Below the pieces are notes generated by a model. The model was not told the DNA's origin. It worked only from the letters and a program-made list of their open reading frames with translations, and searched no databases. A stretch of DNA of 37,675 bases, taken from the NCBI GenBank assembly GCA_029240055.1, contig JARBTT010000007.1:1-37675 (forward strand), given 5' to 3'. A program made the translations under genes and the position numbers. Numbering within the stretch: the stretch's first letter is position 1; the number at the start of each line of letters is the position of its first letter. Shown one piece after another: positions 7,598-15,622 of this stretch. The DNA is from Anaerosinus sp. GTDB lineage: Bacteria; Bacillota; Negativicutes; JARBTT01.

Positions 7598-8508
7598 TAT
7601 GTATTCTCCTTTCGAATCTTATAAGTATTACCGTCTGTTTCGATAGTAATCGAACCATCTTTATCGGTACGATAAATCTTCATTTTTAAATCATTATATT
7701 TATTCATCGTCACATCGTGCGGATGTTTATAATCATTATTTACACCACAAGAAATAAGCACGGCTTCTGAGGCTATCGCCTTTAAATATTCGCGATTTGA
7801 TGAAGTTTTACTCCCATGATGTGGGCTTTTAAGGATTGTGCTTTTTAATTGATTGCCATACTTAGCTAGAATGACTTTTTCTCTATCGGCCTCACAGTCA
7901 CCAGTAAATAGCATCGAAAATTTGTCATAAACTAATTTGCCCACAATGGAATTACTATTTAAATCACCGCCTGCTTTAATCTCATCTGCAGTTGGACTAA
8001 ATACTCTAAAACTAACTCCACTACCAAAATCGATATTTTCACAATCTAATAGTTGTTTATAAGGGATTTTTTTACTTGTAATCAATTTCATATACGTCCG
8101 ATATGTGGCATTACTAGTCGTTTGCCCATTATCATATACTTGCTTTACATCAAAGTCTTTTAAGACCGCATACGCACCGCCTAAATGATCCGCATGTGGA
8201 TGGGTGATAATCAGTTTATCAATTTGATGAACATTTTCTTTTTTCAATAACTCCACCAATTTATCACGCATATCTACATCGCCCGTATCAATTAAGATCA
8301 CTTGATGGGCTGTCTTGATTAAGATAGAGTCCCCCTGCCCAATATTTAGCATTTTAATTGTAACAGATTCATTGGTTTTCGCTTGTGTCGTAGTAGCCTT
8401 GCTACCATCTGCATTCTTCGACTTATCCGCTAGATTACCACAACCTAATGCAATTATTAGAGCTGCTGCCATCATAACAACAATAATGAAATTAAAAATT
8501 TTCTTCAT
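7597..8508 (-). CDS. ComEC/Rec2-like metallo-beta-lactamase-fold lipoprotein
   Basis: A 303-residue exported hydrolase. Residues 1-23 are a signal peptide ending in the lipobox-like ALGC. The rest matches the metallo-beta-lactamase domain seen at the C-terminus of ComEC: MLNIGQGDSILI, ILIDTGD, the zinc motif THPHADHLGG, MLFTGDCEADRE and LKSPHHGSKTSS. The competence membrane channel domain is absent, so it is a stand-alone extracytoplasmic enzyme, perhaps acting on nucleic acid or a phosphodiester; the substrate is unknown. The track start at 8532 has no ribosome-binding site, whereas AAGGAG sits seven bases before the ATG at 8508. It is coupled to the DUF3006 gene downstream. Confidence 0.88.
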   Translation of the reverse strand: MKKIFNFIIVVMMAAALIIALGCGNLADKSKNADGSKATTTQAKTNESVTIKMLNIGQGDSILIKTAHQVILIDTGDVDMRDKLVELLKKENVHQIDKLIITHPHADHLGGAYAVLKDFDVKQVYDNGQTTSNATYRTYMKLITSKKIPYKQLLDCENIDFGSGVSFRVFSPTADEIKAGGDLNSNSIVGKLVYDKFSMLFTGDCEADREKVILAKYGNQLKSTILKSPHHGSKTSSNREYLKAIASEAVLISCGVNNDYKHPHDVTMNKYNDLKMKIYRTDKDGSITIETDGNTYKIRKENT

Positions 8509-8562
8509 GCCCTTCTCCTTATCTTTCAGCATTTATAGTAGAATTCAAAGCTTTTTTATGTA

Positions 8563-8586
8563 CAAAAAAAGCGAGCATTGCTCGCC
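8563..8586 (-). terminator. Terminator of the ndoAI-ndoA operon
   Basis: GCGAGC (8571-8576) pairs with GCTCGC (8580-8585) around a three-base loop, and seven T follow on the minus strand, six bases beyond the toxin stop. It separates the toxin-antitoxin pair from the lipoprotein gene downstream. Confidence 0.9.
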
Positions 8587-8591
8587 CATTT

Positions 8592-8942
8592 TTAAAATTG
8601 AACCAATCCAACACTAATTTGAATGGCATCATCAACCTTAATCATAAACTCATCAGGTAACTGTGTTACCTTCTCTTTTAGACGACGTTTATCAATAGTT
8701 CTAAGTTGCTCTAATAGAACTACAGAATTCTTTTCCAGCTGACACTCTTTCGAAGTGAGTTCAACATGTGTAGGCAATTTTCCTTTACTAATTTGCGAAG
8801 TAATTGCAGCTACAATTACCGTTGGACTATATTTATTACCGACATCATTTTGAACGACCAAAACTGGTCTCAGTCCCCCCTGTTCCGAACCAACAACAGG
8901 GCTTAGGTTAGCATAATAAATATCTCCTCTTTTCACCACCAT
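8592..8942 (-). CDS. ndoA: EndoA/MazF-type mRNA interferase toxin
   Basis: A 116-residue PemK/MazF-family endoribonuclease. It begins [30 protein letters not shown], containing the conserved RGD/Y segment and the GSEQGG..RP active-site loop, and continues [12 protein letters not shown] and [15 protein letters not shown]. subtilis EndoA, the close family model, cuts single-stranded RNA at a U^ACAU site; specificity here is unknown. It starts two bases after the antitoxin stop. In Bacillota this pair usually follows alr or acpS/nnr, as it does here, which makes it a conserved chromosomal system rather than a recent acquisition. Confidence 0.94.
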   Translation of the reverse strand: MVVKRGDIYYANLSPVVGSEQGGLRPVLVVQNDVGNKYSPTVIVAAITSQISKGKLPTHVELTSKECQLEKNSVVLLEQLRTIDKRRLKEKVTQLPDEFMIKVDDAIQISVGLVQF

Positions 8943-8944
8943 GG

Positions 8945-9217
8945 CTATTCACGCTCCACCAGTAAGCTAGGCATTTCAACAACATCAACATCAACATACA
9001 GTCCTTCCTCTGCTAATGTTAAATTAATTGCCGCCATCTCCTGATATCCTTTTCTCATATTTTCTATGATTGCCTTACGCTTACGATCCTCAATATATAG
9101 TCGCATAGCATTACGCATAAATTGACTACGGCTCAACTTTTCCATGGCAACAATACCATCAATTTCTTGCAATAAGCTATCTGGAATACTAATCATAATG
9201 CGCTTCAATTCAGCCAC
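8945..9217 (-). CDS. ndoAI: EndoAI-type ribbon-helix-helix antitoxin
   Basis: A 90-residue antitoxin. The N-terminal part [44 protein letters not shown] is a CopG/Arc-like ribbon-helix-helix DNA-binding domain. The acidic C-terminus ([21 protein letters not shown]) would wrap the toxin. The start is GTG behind GGGGGTG. The pair has its own strong promoter with a palindrome over the -10 box, consistent with autorepression by the antitoxin. Confidence 0.92.
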   Translation of the reverse strand: MAELKRIMISIPDSLLQEIDGIVAMEKLSRSQFMRNAMRLYIEDRKRKAIIENMRKGYQEMAAINLTLAEEGLYVDVDVVEMPSLLVERE

Positions 9218-9247
9218 AGCCTACACCCCCGCAGTTTCCACACGATA

Positions 9248-9287
9248 AATCTATAAATAGTATAGATTTTTTATATCAAAAAGTCAA
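9248..9287 (-). promoter_or_regulatory. Promoter and candidate operator of ndoAI-ndoA
   Basis: On the minus strand TTGACT (9287-9282) and TATACT (9264-9259) are spaced by 17 bp. A palindrome, AATCTATA-N5-TATAGATT (9248-9268), covers the -10 box, the natural place for an antitoxin to bind and repress. There is no clear terminator after nnr, so some nnr transcription may also reach the pair. Confidence 0.8.
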
Positions 9288-9315
9288 CTTTTTTATATAA
9301 AGAATTACATCATTT

Positions 9316-10863
9316 TTATTCATTAATAGCAAATCTAGCAGCTGGTAAAGCCTGCATAATATCACTTGCAATCAAACCAACCATGCCAGACTGCGCCGCC
9401 AAATCACCTGCAAAAGAGTGTAGAAATACACCGGCAACAGCTGCACTATAACTAAGTAATCCCTGTGCAAACAACCCGCTAATGATGCCTGTAAGTACAT
9501 CTCCTGATCCCGCAGTTGCCATACCAGCATTACCTCTAATATTAATATATACATTACCATCTGGATATGCAACTACTGTTCGCGCACTCTTTAGCACAAT
9601 AATGGAATTAAACTCTTCTGCCGCTTTTCTAGCAATACCAATGATATCAGATTTTACATCTTCAATAGATACGCCTACCAAATTTGAAAACTCACCCAAA
9701 TGAGGTGTCAGCACTGGTATCATCTTGCTTGCAGAAAGTTCTTTCCCCTTACCACAAAAAGCCTGGATCGCATCCGCATCAATGATCACTTGCTTATCTA
9801 TCTGCTTTATAAATTCACATACCAGCTCAAAAGTATCAGCATCACGCCCAATTCCTGGACCAATTGCAACGACATCGTACTTTTGTGCAAGGTTCAATAA
9901 CTCTGGTAGTGCAGTTACACCAATTACCCCTGCTTTTTTCTCTGCTAAGGGGTACGTCATCACTTCGGTTAATTTGGTTTCAACAACCTCTTGCAAGGAC
10001 TGAGCTACGGCTAATGTTACAATACCAGCACCACTTCTCAGTGCAGCACTAGCAGCCAATACTGCCGCACCGGTCAAACCATTTGATCCCGCGACAATTA
10101 AAACTCTACCACAATTGCCCTTATGGACATCAGCAGGACGCTTCACAATCAAAGACTTTACCATACTAGTATTGATGATATTTTGCTTTATATTCCCATC
10201 TGTTAATAAAACATTAGGAATTCCTATATCTGCTACTAAAACTTCGCCAGTATGCGCCGCCCCAGGATAAAGAAACAAACCCATTTTCGGTAGTCCAAAT
10301 GAAACAGTAGTCGTTGCCTGTATGGCTGTCGTTCGTACACAACCAGTATCAGCTTCTACACCACTCGGAATATCAACAGCAACGATTGGTTTCCCCATTC
10401 CATTGATCATATTAATGATTTTTTCCATTTCTGGACGCAATGCACCATGAAAACCAGTACCAAGTAAAGCATCCACAAAGCAATCCGAAAAAGCCAACGC
10501 AATTTTCACTTTATCCCAATCACGATCATTTTCTACGTACAGGATATCTATTCCCATATTTTTTAGAATATCTAAATTTATTTTTGCACTCGCTTTCATA
10601 TGCTCAATATCACCAATAATAAAAACCTTTATTTTTGCCTTCTGATTGATTAAATGACGTGCTGAAACAAATCCATCGCCACCATTGTTACCTTTCCCGG
10701 CAAAAATACATACTTTTTTTCCCGATATAGATTTTAAAACCTGAGCAACAGCCTTTGAAACCTCACTCCCGGCATTTTCCATCAAAGCAATTTCTGGCAC
10801 TCCATATTGATGAACCGTTTGCTGATCAATTTTGCGCATCTGCTGCGCAGTTGCAATTTTCAT
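9316..10863 (-). CDS. nnr: Bifunctional NAD(P)H-hydrate repair enzyme Nnr
   Basis: A 515-residue fusion of the two enzymes that repair damaged NAD(P)H. The N-terminal YjeF_N domain is the epimerase that interconverts R- and S-NADHX, with KGNNGGDGFVSARHL near residue 60 and VDIPSGVEADTG. The C-terminal ribokinase-like domain is the ADP-dependent dehydratase, with VAGSNGLTGAAVLAASAAL, TPHLGEFSNLVG and NAGMATAGSGDVLTGII. Length and domain order match other bacterial fusions. Its ATG overlaps the acpS stop in an ATGA arrangement, so translation is coupled. Confidence 0.96.
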   Translation of the reverse strand: MKIATAQQMRKIDQQTVHQYGVPEIALMENAGSEVSKAVAQVLKSISGKKVCIFAGKGNNGGDGFVSARHLINQKAKIKVFIIGDIEHMKASAKINLDILKNMGIDILYVENDRDWDKVKIALAFSDCFVDALLGTGFHGALRPEMEKIINMINGMGKPIVAVDIPSGVEADTGCVRTTAIQATTTVSFGLPKMGLFLYPGAAHTGEVLVADIGIPNVLLTDGNIKQNIINTSMVKSLIVKRPADVHKGNCGRVLIVAGSNGLTGAAVLAASAALRSGAGIVTLAVAQSLQEVVETKLTEVMTYPLAEKKAGVIGVTALPELLNLAQKYDVVAIGPGIGRDADTFELVCEFIKQIDKQVIIDADAIQAFCGKGKELSASKMIPVLTPHLGEFSNLVGVSIEDVKSDIIGIARKAAEEFNSIIVLKSARTVVAYPDGNVYINIRGNAGMATAGSGDVLTGIISGLFAQGLLSYSAAVAGVFLHSFAGDLAAQSGMVGLIASDIMQALPAARFAINE

Positions 10864-11240
10864 TTACTCTCCCCCCAAAAAATCACTTGAGCTGTGGCGT
10901 ACATTTGTGCATGACTCAATGAGATATAAATACGCGTCACACCCGTCTTTTCTGCTTCATGGCCAAAATACTTATATAACTGCACGCTTGGGCAGCCCTT
11001 TTCATCTGGTAGTATTTCAATATCTAATAGCGTACCGCCTACCAATCCTGTACCAAAGGCCTTAAGCACCGCTTCTTTACCAGCAAATCTTGCTGCATAA
11101 GATGCTGGTGCTTGTACACCTCTACTTTCACAATATATTATCTCTTGAGAAGTAAAAACCCTTTCGATAAATCGTTTATTTTTGAGTGCTTTTTTTATGC
11201 GACTAATTTCTATAATATCAGTGCCTATTCCAATGATCAT
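10860..11240 (-). CDS. acpS: Holo-[acyl-carrier-protein] synthase AcpS
   Basis: A 126-residue phosphopantetheinyl transferase that moves the 4'-phosphopantetheine arm of CoA onto a serine of acyl carrier protein for fatty acid synthesis. It has D8 (GIGTDIIEI) and E56 (RFAGKEAVLKA), the magnesium-binding pair of the AcpS class, plus ISLSHAQMYATA near the C-terminus. AGGAGG precedes the ATG with good spacing. It is the first gene of acpS-nnr, a common Bacillota pair. Confidence 0.96.
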   Translation of the reverse strand: MIIGIGTDIIEISRIKKALKNKRFIERVFTSQEIIYCESRGVQAPASYAARFAGKEAVLKAFGTGLVGGTLLDIEILPDEKGCPSVQLYKYFGHEAEKTGVTRIYISLSHAQMYATAQVIFWGESK

Positions 11241-11278
11241 ACTAAACCTCCTATGTAACTCTATTCCAATATAGAACT

Positions 11279-11310
11279 AGAGCTGTTGCAATCTAGTTTG
11301 CAACAGCTCT
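11279..11310 (-). terminator. 13-bp stem-loop after motB
   Basis: AGAGCTGTTGCAA and TTGCAACAGCTCT are perfect arms around a six-base loop, 11 bp beyond the motB stop. The minus-strand side lacks a clean T-run (AGTTCTATATTGG), so this is a stable stem with only moderate terminator character. Confidence 0.65.
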
Positions 11311-11320
11311 ACTTTTATTA

Positions 11321-12085
11321 TTACTGAATTGTTTTGATATTATTCGACTGATAATTACGTAAAATCAAAATTTCCACACGCCTATTTTGCGCTCTACCAG
11401 CTTCCGTATCATTCGGCGCAATCGGACGGAACTCTCCATGTCCAACCGTACTAAACCGTGATGGATCTAAATTGCCTTGTGTTAAAATGAACTTCATAAA
11501 GTTGAGTGACCGTTGCGAACTTAAATCCCAGTTAGACGGAAATGTCGAATTGGAAATTGGCACATTATCCGTATGCCCAGAAATAACAATCTTTTGTGGC
11601 ACCTTCGACAGTAACTCCGCAATTGGCTTGCCTATTTCCATAGAATGTGGTAACAAAGTTGCACTGCCGGATGGAAATAGCGCTTTTTCTTTAATCCGAA
11701 TTGACAATCCTTCATCGGTAAGAACTGCACTTAATTCATCACTTAAATTTTGCTCTTTAATCATTTGTTCAAGCATTTTCTTTGTTTCATTTAATTGTTC
11801 ATTTTCTGCTAGATATTTCTGATCCTGATCTTTCGTTTTATCTGGCGGAGTATCTGAAGATTGACTTGGCGTAGGTCCAGCTTTATCAAATACCGAAGGC
11901 CCGCCCGTATTAAATGCAGCACTAAAAGCCTGTGCCATTTCCGTCAATTTCCTTTGATCTGTTTGAGATGTGGCAAACAATACAATAAATAATGCTAATA
12001 ACAATGTTAAAATATCAGCGTACGGAACAAGCCACGCTTCACTAATATGTTCTTCATGATGCTCACGTTTTTTTCTTCTAGACAT
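11321..12085 (-). CDS. motB: Flagellar motor stator protein MotB
   Basis: A 254-residue stator subunit that anchors the proton channel to peptidoglycan. A basic N-terminus (MSRRKKREHH) precedes one membrane helix PYADILTLLLALFIVLFATS, in which D24 is the ion-carrying aspartate. A low-complexity linker and coiled region (residues 60-115) lead to an OmpA-like domain with VISGHTDNVPI, NWDLSSQRSLNFMKF and GHGEFRPIAPNDT...NRRVEI. It starts three bases after motA and is stably co-transcribed with it. No other flagellar gene is in the window. Confidence 0.95.
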   Translation of the reverse strand: MSRRKKREHHEEHISEAWLVPYADILTLLLALFIVLFATSQTDQRKLTEMAQAFSAAFNTGGPSVFDKAGPTPSQSSDTPPDKTKDQDQKYLAENEQLNETKKMLEQMIKEQNLSDELSAVLTDEGLSIRIKEKALFPSGSATLLPHSMEIGKPIAELLSKVPQKIVISGHTDNVPISNSTFPSNWDLSSQRSLNFMKFILTQGNLDPSRFSTVGHGEFRPIAPNDTEAGRAQNRRVEILILRNYQSNNIKTIQ

Positions 12086-12088
12086 AAT

Positions 12089-12874
12089 TTATTCCCTCTC
12101 TTTGTCCGCTTTTAATAAATCGCGTTCATTTTGAGGAATAAATACCATTAATTTGGCTTCAATTGCCGTTGGTGAATCGCCTGCTTGCAACGATAATACA
12201 CCTTCTATAATCATGCGCTTTTCTGCAACTTCTACTGTCGATAACATTTTTAATTTATTAGCAAACGGTAGCCAAATAACATATCCTGTATAAATACCAA
12301 GTAAGGTAGCGATAAATGCTGCTGCAATAGAATGCCCAAGTTTTTCGATATCATTTAAATTACCAAGTGCAGCAACAAGACCAATAACAGCCCCTAACAC
12401 CCCTAGTGTTGGTGCATAAGTACCCCCTTGGATAAACATAGCCGCCCCTTCTCGATGCCGTTGTTCCATAACTTCTAATTCTGCATCAAGGACATCACTA
12501 ACAAATTCTGGATCCATACCATCAATAACCATATTTAAACCAGTTTTAAAAAATGGATCTTCAATTTCATTCACTTTATTCTCAAGAGCCAAAATCCCTT
12601 CACGTCTTGCTATTTGTGACAATTCAATAAATAGCTTCAATAACTCTGCTTTTGGACGTGTGTTTGGCGCTTTAAATGCCATTTTAATTAATGTTGGCAT
12701 CCTTTTCATTTGTTCCATTGTATGACCAGTAAACAAGCACGCAACTGTACCACCAATAATAATCAAGAATGCTGCTGGATTATTCAAGGCCGATATTGGC
12801 GCACCTTTAAGAACCATTCCTACGAAAACTGAAAGTACCCCCAAAACTACACCAATTGCTGTTGTATTTTGCAA
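12089..12874 (-). CDS. motA: Flagellar motor stator protein MotA
   Basis: A 261-residue membrane protein of the MotA/TolQ/ExbB family, forming the torque-generating channel with MotB. Hydrophobic segments lie near residues 5-22 and 33-50 and in the pair around GGTYAPTLGVLGAVIGLVAAL and SIAAAFIATLLGIYTGYVIWLPFANKL. The cytoplasmic loop between helices 2 and 3 (RMPTLIKMAFK...MEQRHREGAAM) is the rotor-contacting region. The start is TTG behind GAGGAGG; no ATG is suitably placed. H+ versus Na+ coupling was not settled. Confidence 0.94.
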   Translation of the reverse strand: MQNTTAIGVVLGVLSVFVGMVLKGAPISALNNPAAFLIIIGGTVACLFTGHTMEQMKRMPTLIKMAFKAPNTRPKAELLKLFIELSQIARREGILALENKVNEIEDPFFKTGLNMVIDGMDPEFVSDVLDAELEVMEQRHREGAAMFIQGGTYAPTLGVLGAVIGLVAALGNLNDIEKLGHSIAAAFIATLLGIYTGYVIWLPFANKLKMLSTVEVAEKRMIIEGVLSLQAGDSPTAIEAKLMVFIPQNERDLLKADKERE

Positions 12875-12908
12875 AATAAATGTCCTCCTCTACTAGAAAC
12901 ACTAACTA

Positions 12909-12938
12909 ATTTTATCATTTTATAAATCCCATTGTCTA
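12909..12938 (-). promoter_or_regulatory. Possible motA promoter
   Basis: On the minus strand TAGACA (12938-12933) and TAAAAT (12914-12909) are spaced by 18 bp, a sigma-A-like arrangement. No sigma-D (sigma-28) flagellar promoter motif was recognised. Confidence 0.4.
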
Positions 12939-13276
12939 TATGTAGAAAAAAAAATAGGAAATAAAGCCTAACAGTACTTATGATAAACCAGTTAGTCCTT
13001 TTAATATTTTTATCCTTAAAAATATTTGACCTACCACAAAATAGAAGTAAATCATATAATTACAGATACGCTATTTATTCTAATTATCCTGCAAAAGTTA
13101 ACATTATTCGAACTTTATACCTATAAAAATACAAAATTATGCTAGGATTTATATAGTATTTATCTTTATTTTACAATAAATGGTTATTATTTTTCATCGT
13201 ATTATGTATCGGAAATGCAATCATCGATTGCATTAAACAACTTCGAATAAAACACTACCTACCTATGTTTCTATAT
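12939..13276. other. AT-rich intergenic stretch with one short palindrome
   Basis: No coding region was supported between motA and cfa. The only clear structure is AATGCAATC (13214-13222) and GATTGCATT (13226-13234), nine perfect base pairs with a three-base loop. It lacks a T-run on either side, so it may be a protein-binding palindrome rather than a terminator. Confidence 0.4.
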
Positions 13277-13321
13277 AAAAGCAGCGCCGAAATTATAAAT
13301 AAACTTCGACGCTTCTTTCAT
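13277..13321 (-). terminator. Terminator of cfa
   Basis: On the minus strand GAAGCGTCGAA pairs imperfectly with TTCGGCGCTGCTT around a 12-base loop, ending in TTTTATA, about 15 bp beyond the cfa stop. Confidence 0.65.
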
Positions 13322-13334
13322 GAACCTATTTTGT

Positions 13335-14531
13335 CTACTGTCTTTTCGTGTATTCACTGTACATGTGGGCATTAGTTAACGGCAGTTCATTATTTAACCC
13401 TTTGGTGAAGAGCAGTTGATAGACGTCAAGGCCCGATGTCCGAAAGGCAGCAGCGCAGCCTTGTAAATAGAGTGACCACATACGAATGAAGCGTTCATCA
13501 AACATGTCACGAACCGCATCTAACTGGTTGGAAAAATTAGCGTACCAATAATCCAAAGTCCTCGCATAATGCATACGTAAACTTTCCGCATGTATTAGAT
13601 GAAAATCATATTGCGGCAACAGCCAAACTGTTTCACGCAGTGACGGTGCATAACCTCCAGGGAAAATATACTTTTTCATCCACGTATTAGTCGAATCTTC
13701 AAACATGCCAGTAATGCTATGCAGCAGAGATATGCCACCGGGCACCAAGAGTTCGTTGATTTTATTCATATAGCAGCCCAAATTTTCCTTTCCTACATGT
13801 TCAACCATGCCTACGCTTACAATTTTATCAAATTGCAGTTGCGCAGAATCAAGTTCCTGATAATTAATCAATTTAACTTGCAATTGATCTTCCAAGCCTA
13901 ATTTTTTTATTCGTTCTGTTACTGCGGCAAATTGTTCAGTACTCAATGTAATTCCGGTAGCCTTCACATTATACTGCTGTGCAGCCCTGATAATCAGCCA
14001 GCCCCAGCCACAGCCAATATCTAATAATCTCTCACCAGGCTTAAGATTCAGTTTTTTTAGAATATGATCAATTTTTTGCAATTGCGCCTGTTCCAAGGAA
14101 TCCTCTGGTGTCTTAAAATACGCACAGGAATAACTCATTGTCTTATCCAGCCAAAGCGAAAAGAAGTCATTTCCTAAGTCATAATGATGATGAATATTTT
14201 CCTTCTGAATCTTACAGTTGTCCGTATCGCCTTCGGGACGACTATACTTTTGTGATTGCTCCGGCTTGGTATTAAGTGCAACTACACGCATAATGTCATC
14301 CATCGATCCTTCGAAGTCGATAAGTCCGTTCATATAAGCTTCCCCGATAGCTAAAATCACGTCTGTACTTTTAAGTTTTAAGGGAGGTTCTTTATGAAAA
14401 ATTATCTTGAAAGACGGAGGAGCCTCACCATAGTTTTCTTCTTCTCCATCCCAAAAAGCCACAGAAAATCCACCTTTTTTCCACTGATTTAAAGCTAGTT
14501 TTAAAGCCATTTTTGTTAACATTGCTATCAT
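13335..14531 (-). CDS. cfa: Cyclopropane-fatty-acyl-phospholipid synthase
   Basis: A 398-residue SAM-dependent methyltransferase that adds a methylene bridge to double bonds of membrane phospholipid acyl chains. The N-terminal part (to residue 110) is the lipid-binding extension. ENIHHHYDLGNDFFSLWLD and TMSYSCAYF are conserved Cfa signatures. LLDIGCGWGWLIIRAA (169-184) is the SAM site, followed by GITLSTEQ and SVGMVEHVG. Two starts are possible behind GGAGAGG: ATG at 14531 (very close to it) or ATG at 14522 (more distant). The gene is monocistronic. The 120-bp repeat upstream supplies a good promoter about 150 bp ahead. Confidence 0.94.
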   Translation of the reverse strand: MIAMLTKMALKLALNQWKKGGFSVAFWDGEEENYGEAPPSFKIIFHKEPPLKLKSTDVILAIGEAYMNGLIDFEGSMDDIMRVVALNTKPEQSQKYSRPEGDTDNCKIQKENIHHHYDLGNDFFSLWLDKTMSYSCAYFKTPEDSLEQAQLQKIDHILKKLNLKPGERLLDIGCGWGWLIIRAAQQYNVKATGITLSTEQFAAVTERIKKLGLEDQLQVKLINYQELDSAQLQFDKIVSVGMVEHVGKENLGCYMNKINELLVPGGISLLHSITGMFEDSTNTWMKKYIFPGGYAPSLRETVWLLPQYDFHLIHAESLRMHYARTLDYWYANFSNQLDAVRDMFDERFIRMWSLYLQGCAAAFRTSGLDVYQLLFTKGLNNELPLTNAHMYSEYTKRQ

Positions 14532-14651
14532 TCCTCTCCATTGCTACAAATAACAAGTATAAAAATTAGTTTATGTATGTTATTTAAATCATAGATAAAA
14601 GAATCGTATATCCACTTTCATTAATCATTATTACAATAATATCGCCAATAA

Positions 14652-14775
14652 TGTCAAAATGTAAAACACGAATTCCTTTATGTTCAGATTATACAAGAAA
14701 TAAACATATTCGTAAAATTCATATATCGCATGTTTGATATTCGTTTCGTCTATAGCTAAGATTACTTGGAATATT
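14652..14775 (-). repeat. Intergenic repeat, copy A (upstream of cfa)
   Basis: This ~120-bp stretch matches 25625-25747 at roughly 89% (about 13 differences by hand alignment, one a single-base gap). Read toward cfa it carries TTTACG, 17 bp, TATAAT (14716-14711 and 14693-14688), a sigma-A-like promoter. It also has two ACGAATAT motifs 31 bp apart, kept in both copies. The track ORF 14631-14885 covers it but has no ribosome-binding site. Several differences between copies are synonymous in that frame, so a coding origin cannot be dismissed. Confidence 0.8.
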
Positions 14776-14986
14776 TTTCTTTCAAAAAAACACACAATAA
14801 TCATCAAGAGGCAGGCACAATGTTTCAACCGTTTTACTACCACGAATACGCTATAGATTCTGATTATTCTATCAATATTTACCATATTTAATTATTGGCA
14901 TTATTATTTCATTTACATAAATAGACACTTTTCACTTAAGTTATTTAATATTGTATTTAAAGCGAAGTTGTTTTCAGTTTTTAACT

Positions 14987-15033
14987 ATAAAAATAGCCCC
15001 GAAGTTCATTTATAACTTTGGGGCTATTTTTAT
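14987..15033 (-). terminator. Strong terminator after the SASP gene
   Basis: AAAATAGCCCC pairs with GGGGCTATTTT, extended inward by a nearly complementary segment, and a T-rich tail follows on the minus strand five bases beyond the stop. Confidence 0.9.
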
Positions 15034-15037
15034 TCAT

Positions 15038-15241
15038 TTATTTTGTATATTGATTCGATATACCATTGGTAGCCTGTTCTTTTTGAACCATCGCGTCTTC
15101 CCCACGCTTAATGGCTTCTCTTACCATTGATCCAACTTCCCCTGTAGTAACATCAGACCAATCATGATCGGCAACTTTATCACCAAAACCTAAATCGTTC
15201 GCCAACTGATATTTCATTTTTTCTGACATAACTTTTGCCAT
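15038..15241 (-). CDS. Alpha/beta-type small acid-soluble spore protein
   Basis: A 67-residue protein resembling the clostridial form of alpha/beta SASP, which coats and protects spore DNA. SEKMKYQLANDLGFGDKV (6-23) matches the first conserved block and WSDVTTGEVGSMVREAIKRGED the second. At the germination-protease site the family's Y-E-(I/L)-A reads Y11-Q12-L13-A14, so the cleavage-site glutamate is a glutamine. A polar tail of about 17 residues follows. GGAGG lies nine bases before the ATG, a sigma-G-like promoter lies upstream and a strong terminator downstream, so it is a single-gene, probably forespore-specific unit. Confidence 0.8.
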   Translation of the reverse strand: MAKVMSEKMKYQLANDLGFGDKVADHDWSDVTTGEVGSMVREAIKRGEDAMVQKEQATNGISNQYTK

Positions 15242-15281
15242 ACACAGTCGCCTCCAATCGTTGATTTTGGATTGCCATTCA

Positions 15282-15310
15282 TAGTATGCACTGATCTTAT
15301 TTTTTTATAC
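15282..15310 (-). promoter_or_regulatory. Sigma-G-type promoter of the SASP gene
   Basis: On the minus strand GTATA (15310-15306), 17 bp and CATACTA (15288-15282) fit the forespore sigma-G pattern GHATR-N17/18-CATNHTA. It lies about 40 bp upstream of the SASP start. Confidence 0.65.
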
Positions 15311-15622
15311 TCTAGCAACAATTAATCAAAATAGTATTATATTAGTTTTTCTAAATAAAATATATAAGAAACTAGGCATAAAATATAGTATAAACAAAAG
15401 TATAAAAATTTTATACTTGTCATAAATTACACAATATTATAAAAACAGTGGCTTATTATGATAATTTATGATAGTATTATATATTATTATATTAGTTTAC
15501 ATTTTTTAAATATTTTAAATCAATATCATTTAATAATATTGATTTAAAATATGATATAATAATACTTAAATAATCATGGGTTATTATATACTATAAATGA
15601 CAATAGATAATGGAGAGAAAAA
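15311..15622. other. Very AT-rich gap with a 17-bp perfect inverted repeat before lysR
   Basis: No gene was seen. Arms at 15510-15526 and 15536-15552 are perfect reverse complements (core TTTTAAATCAATAT) around a nine-base spacer, centred about 90 bp upstream of the lysR start. TATAAT-like hexamers just after it (15555-15560) suggest the palindrome overlaps or adjoins the lysR promoter. Autoregulation by the LysR protein is a plausible reading, but the arms lack the usual T-N11-A core in an obvious form. Confidence 0.5.

Noticed and set aside
13066-14870. Similar 25-mers (13066-13090 and 14846-14870, 21 of 25 identical) flanking cfa
   Set aside because: At this AT content a few such matches are expected by chance in a window this size, and there is no transposase or target-site duplication. 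Not taken as evidence that cfa was inserted.
14631-14885. 84-aa hydrophobic ORF on the minus strand upstream of cfa
   Set aside because: It has no ribosome-binding site and overlaps the intergenic repeat; the second repeat copy breaks the frame. Treated as repeat or gene remnant, not as a gene.
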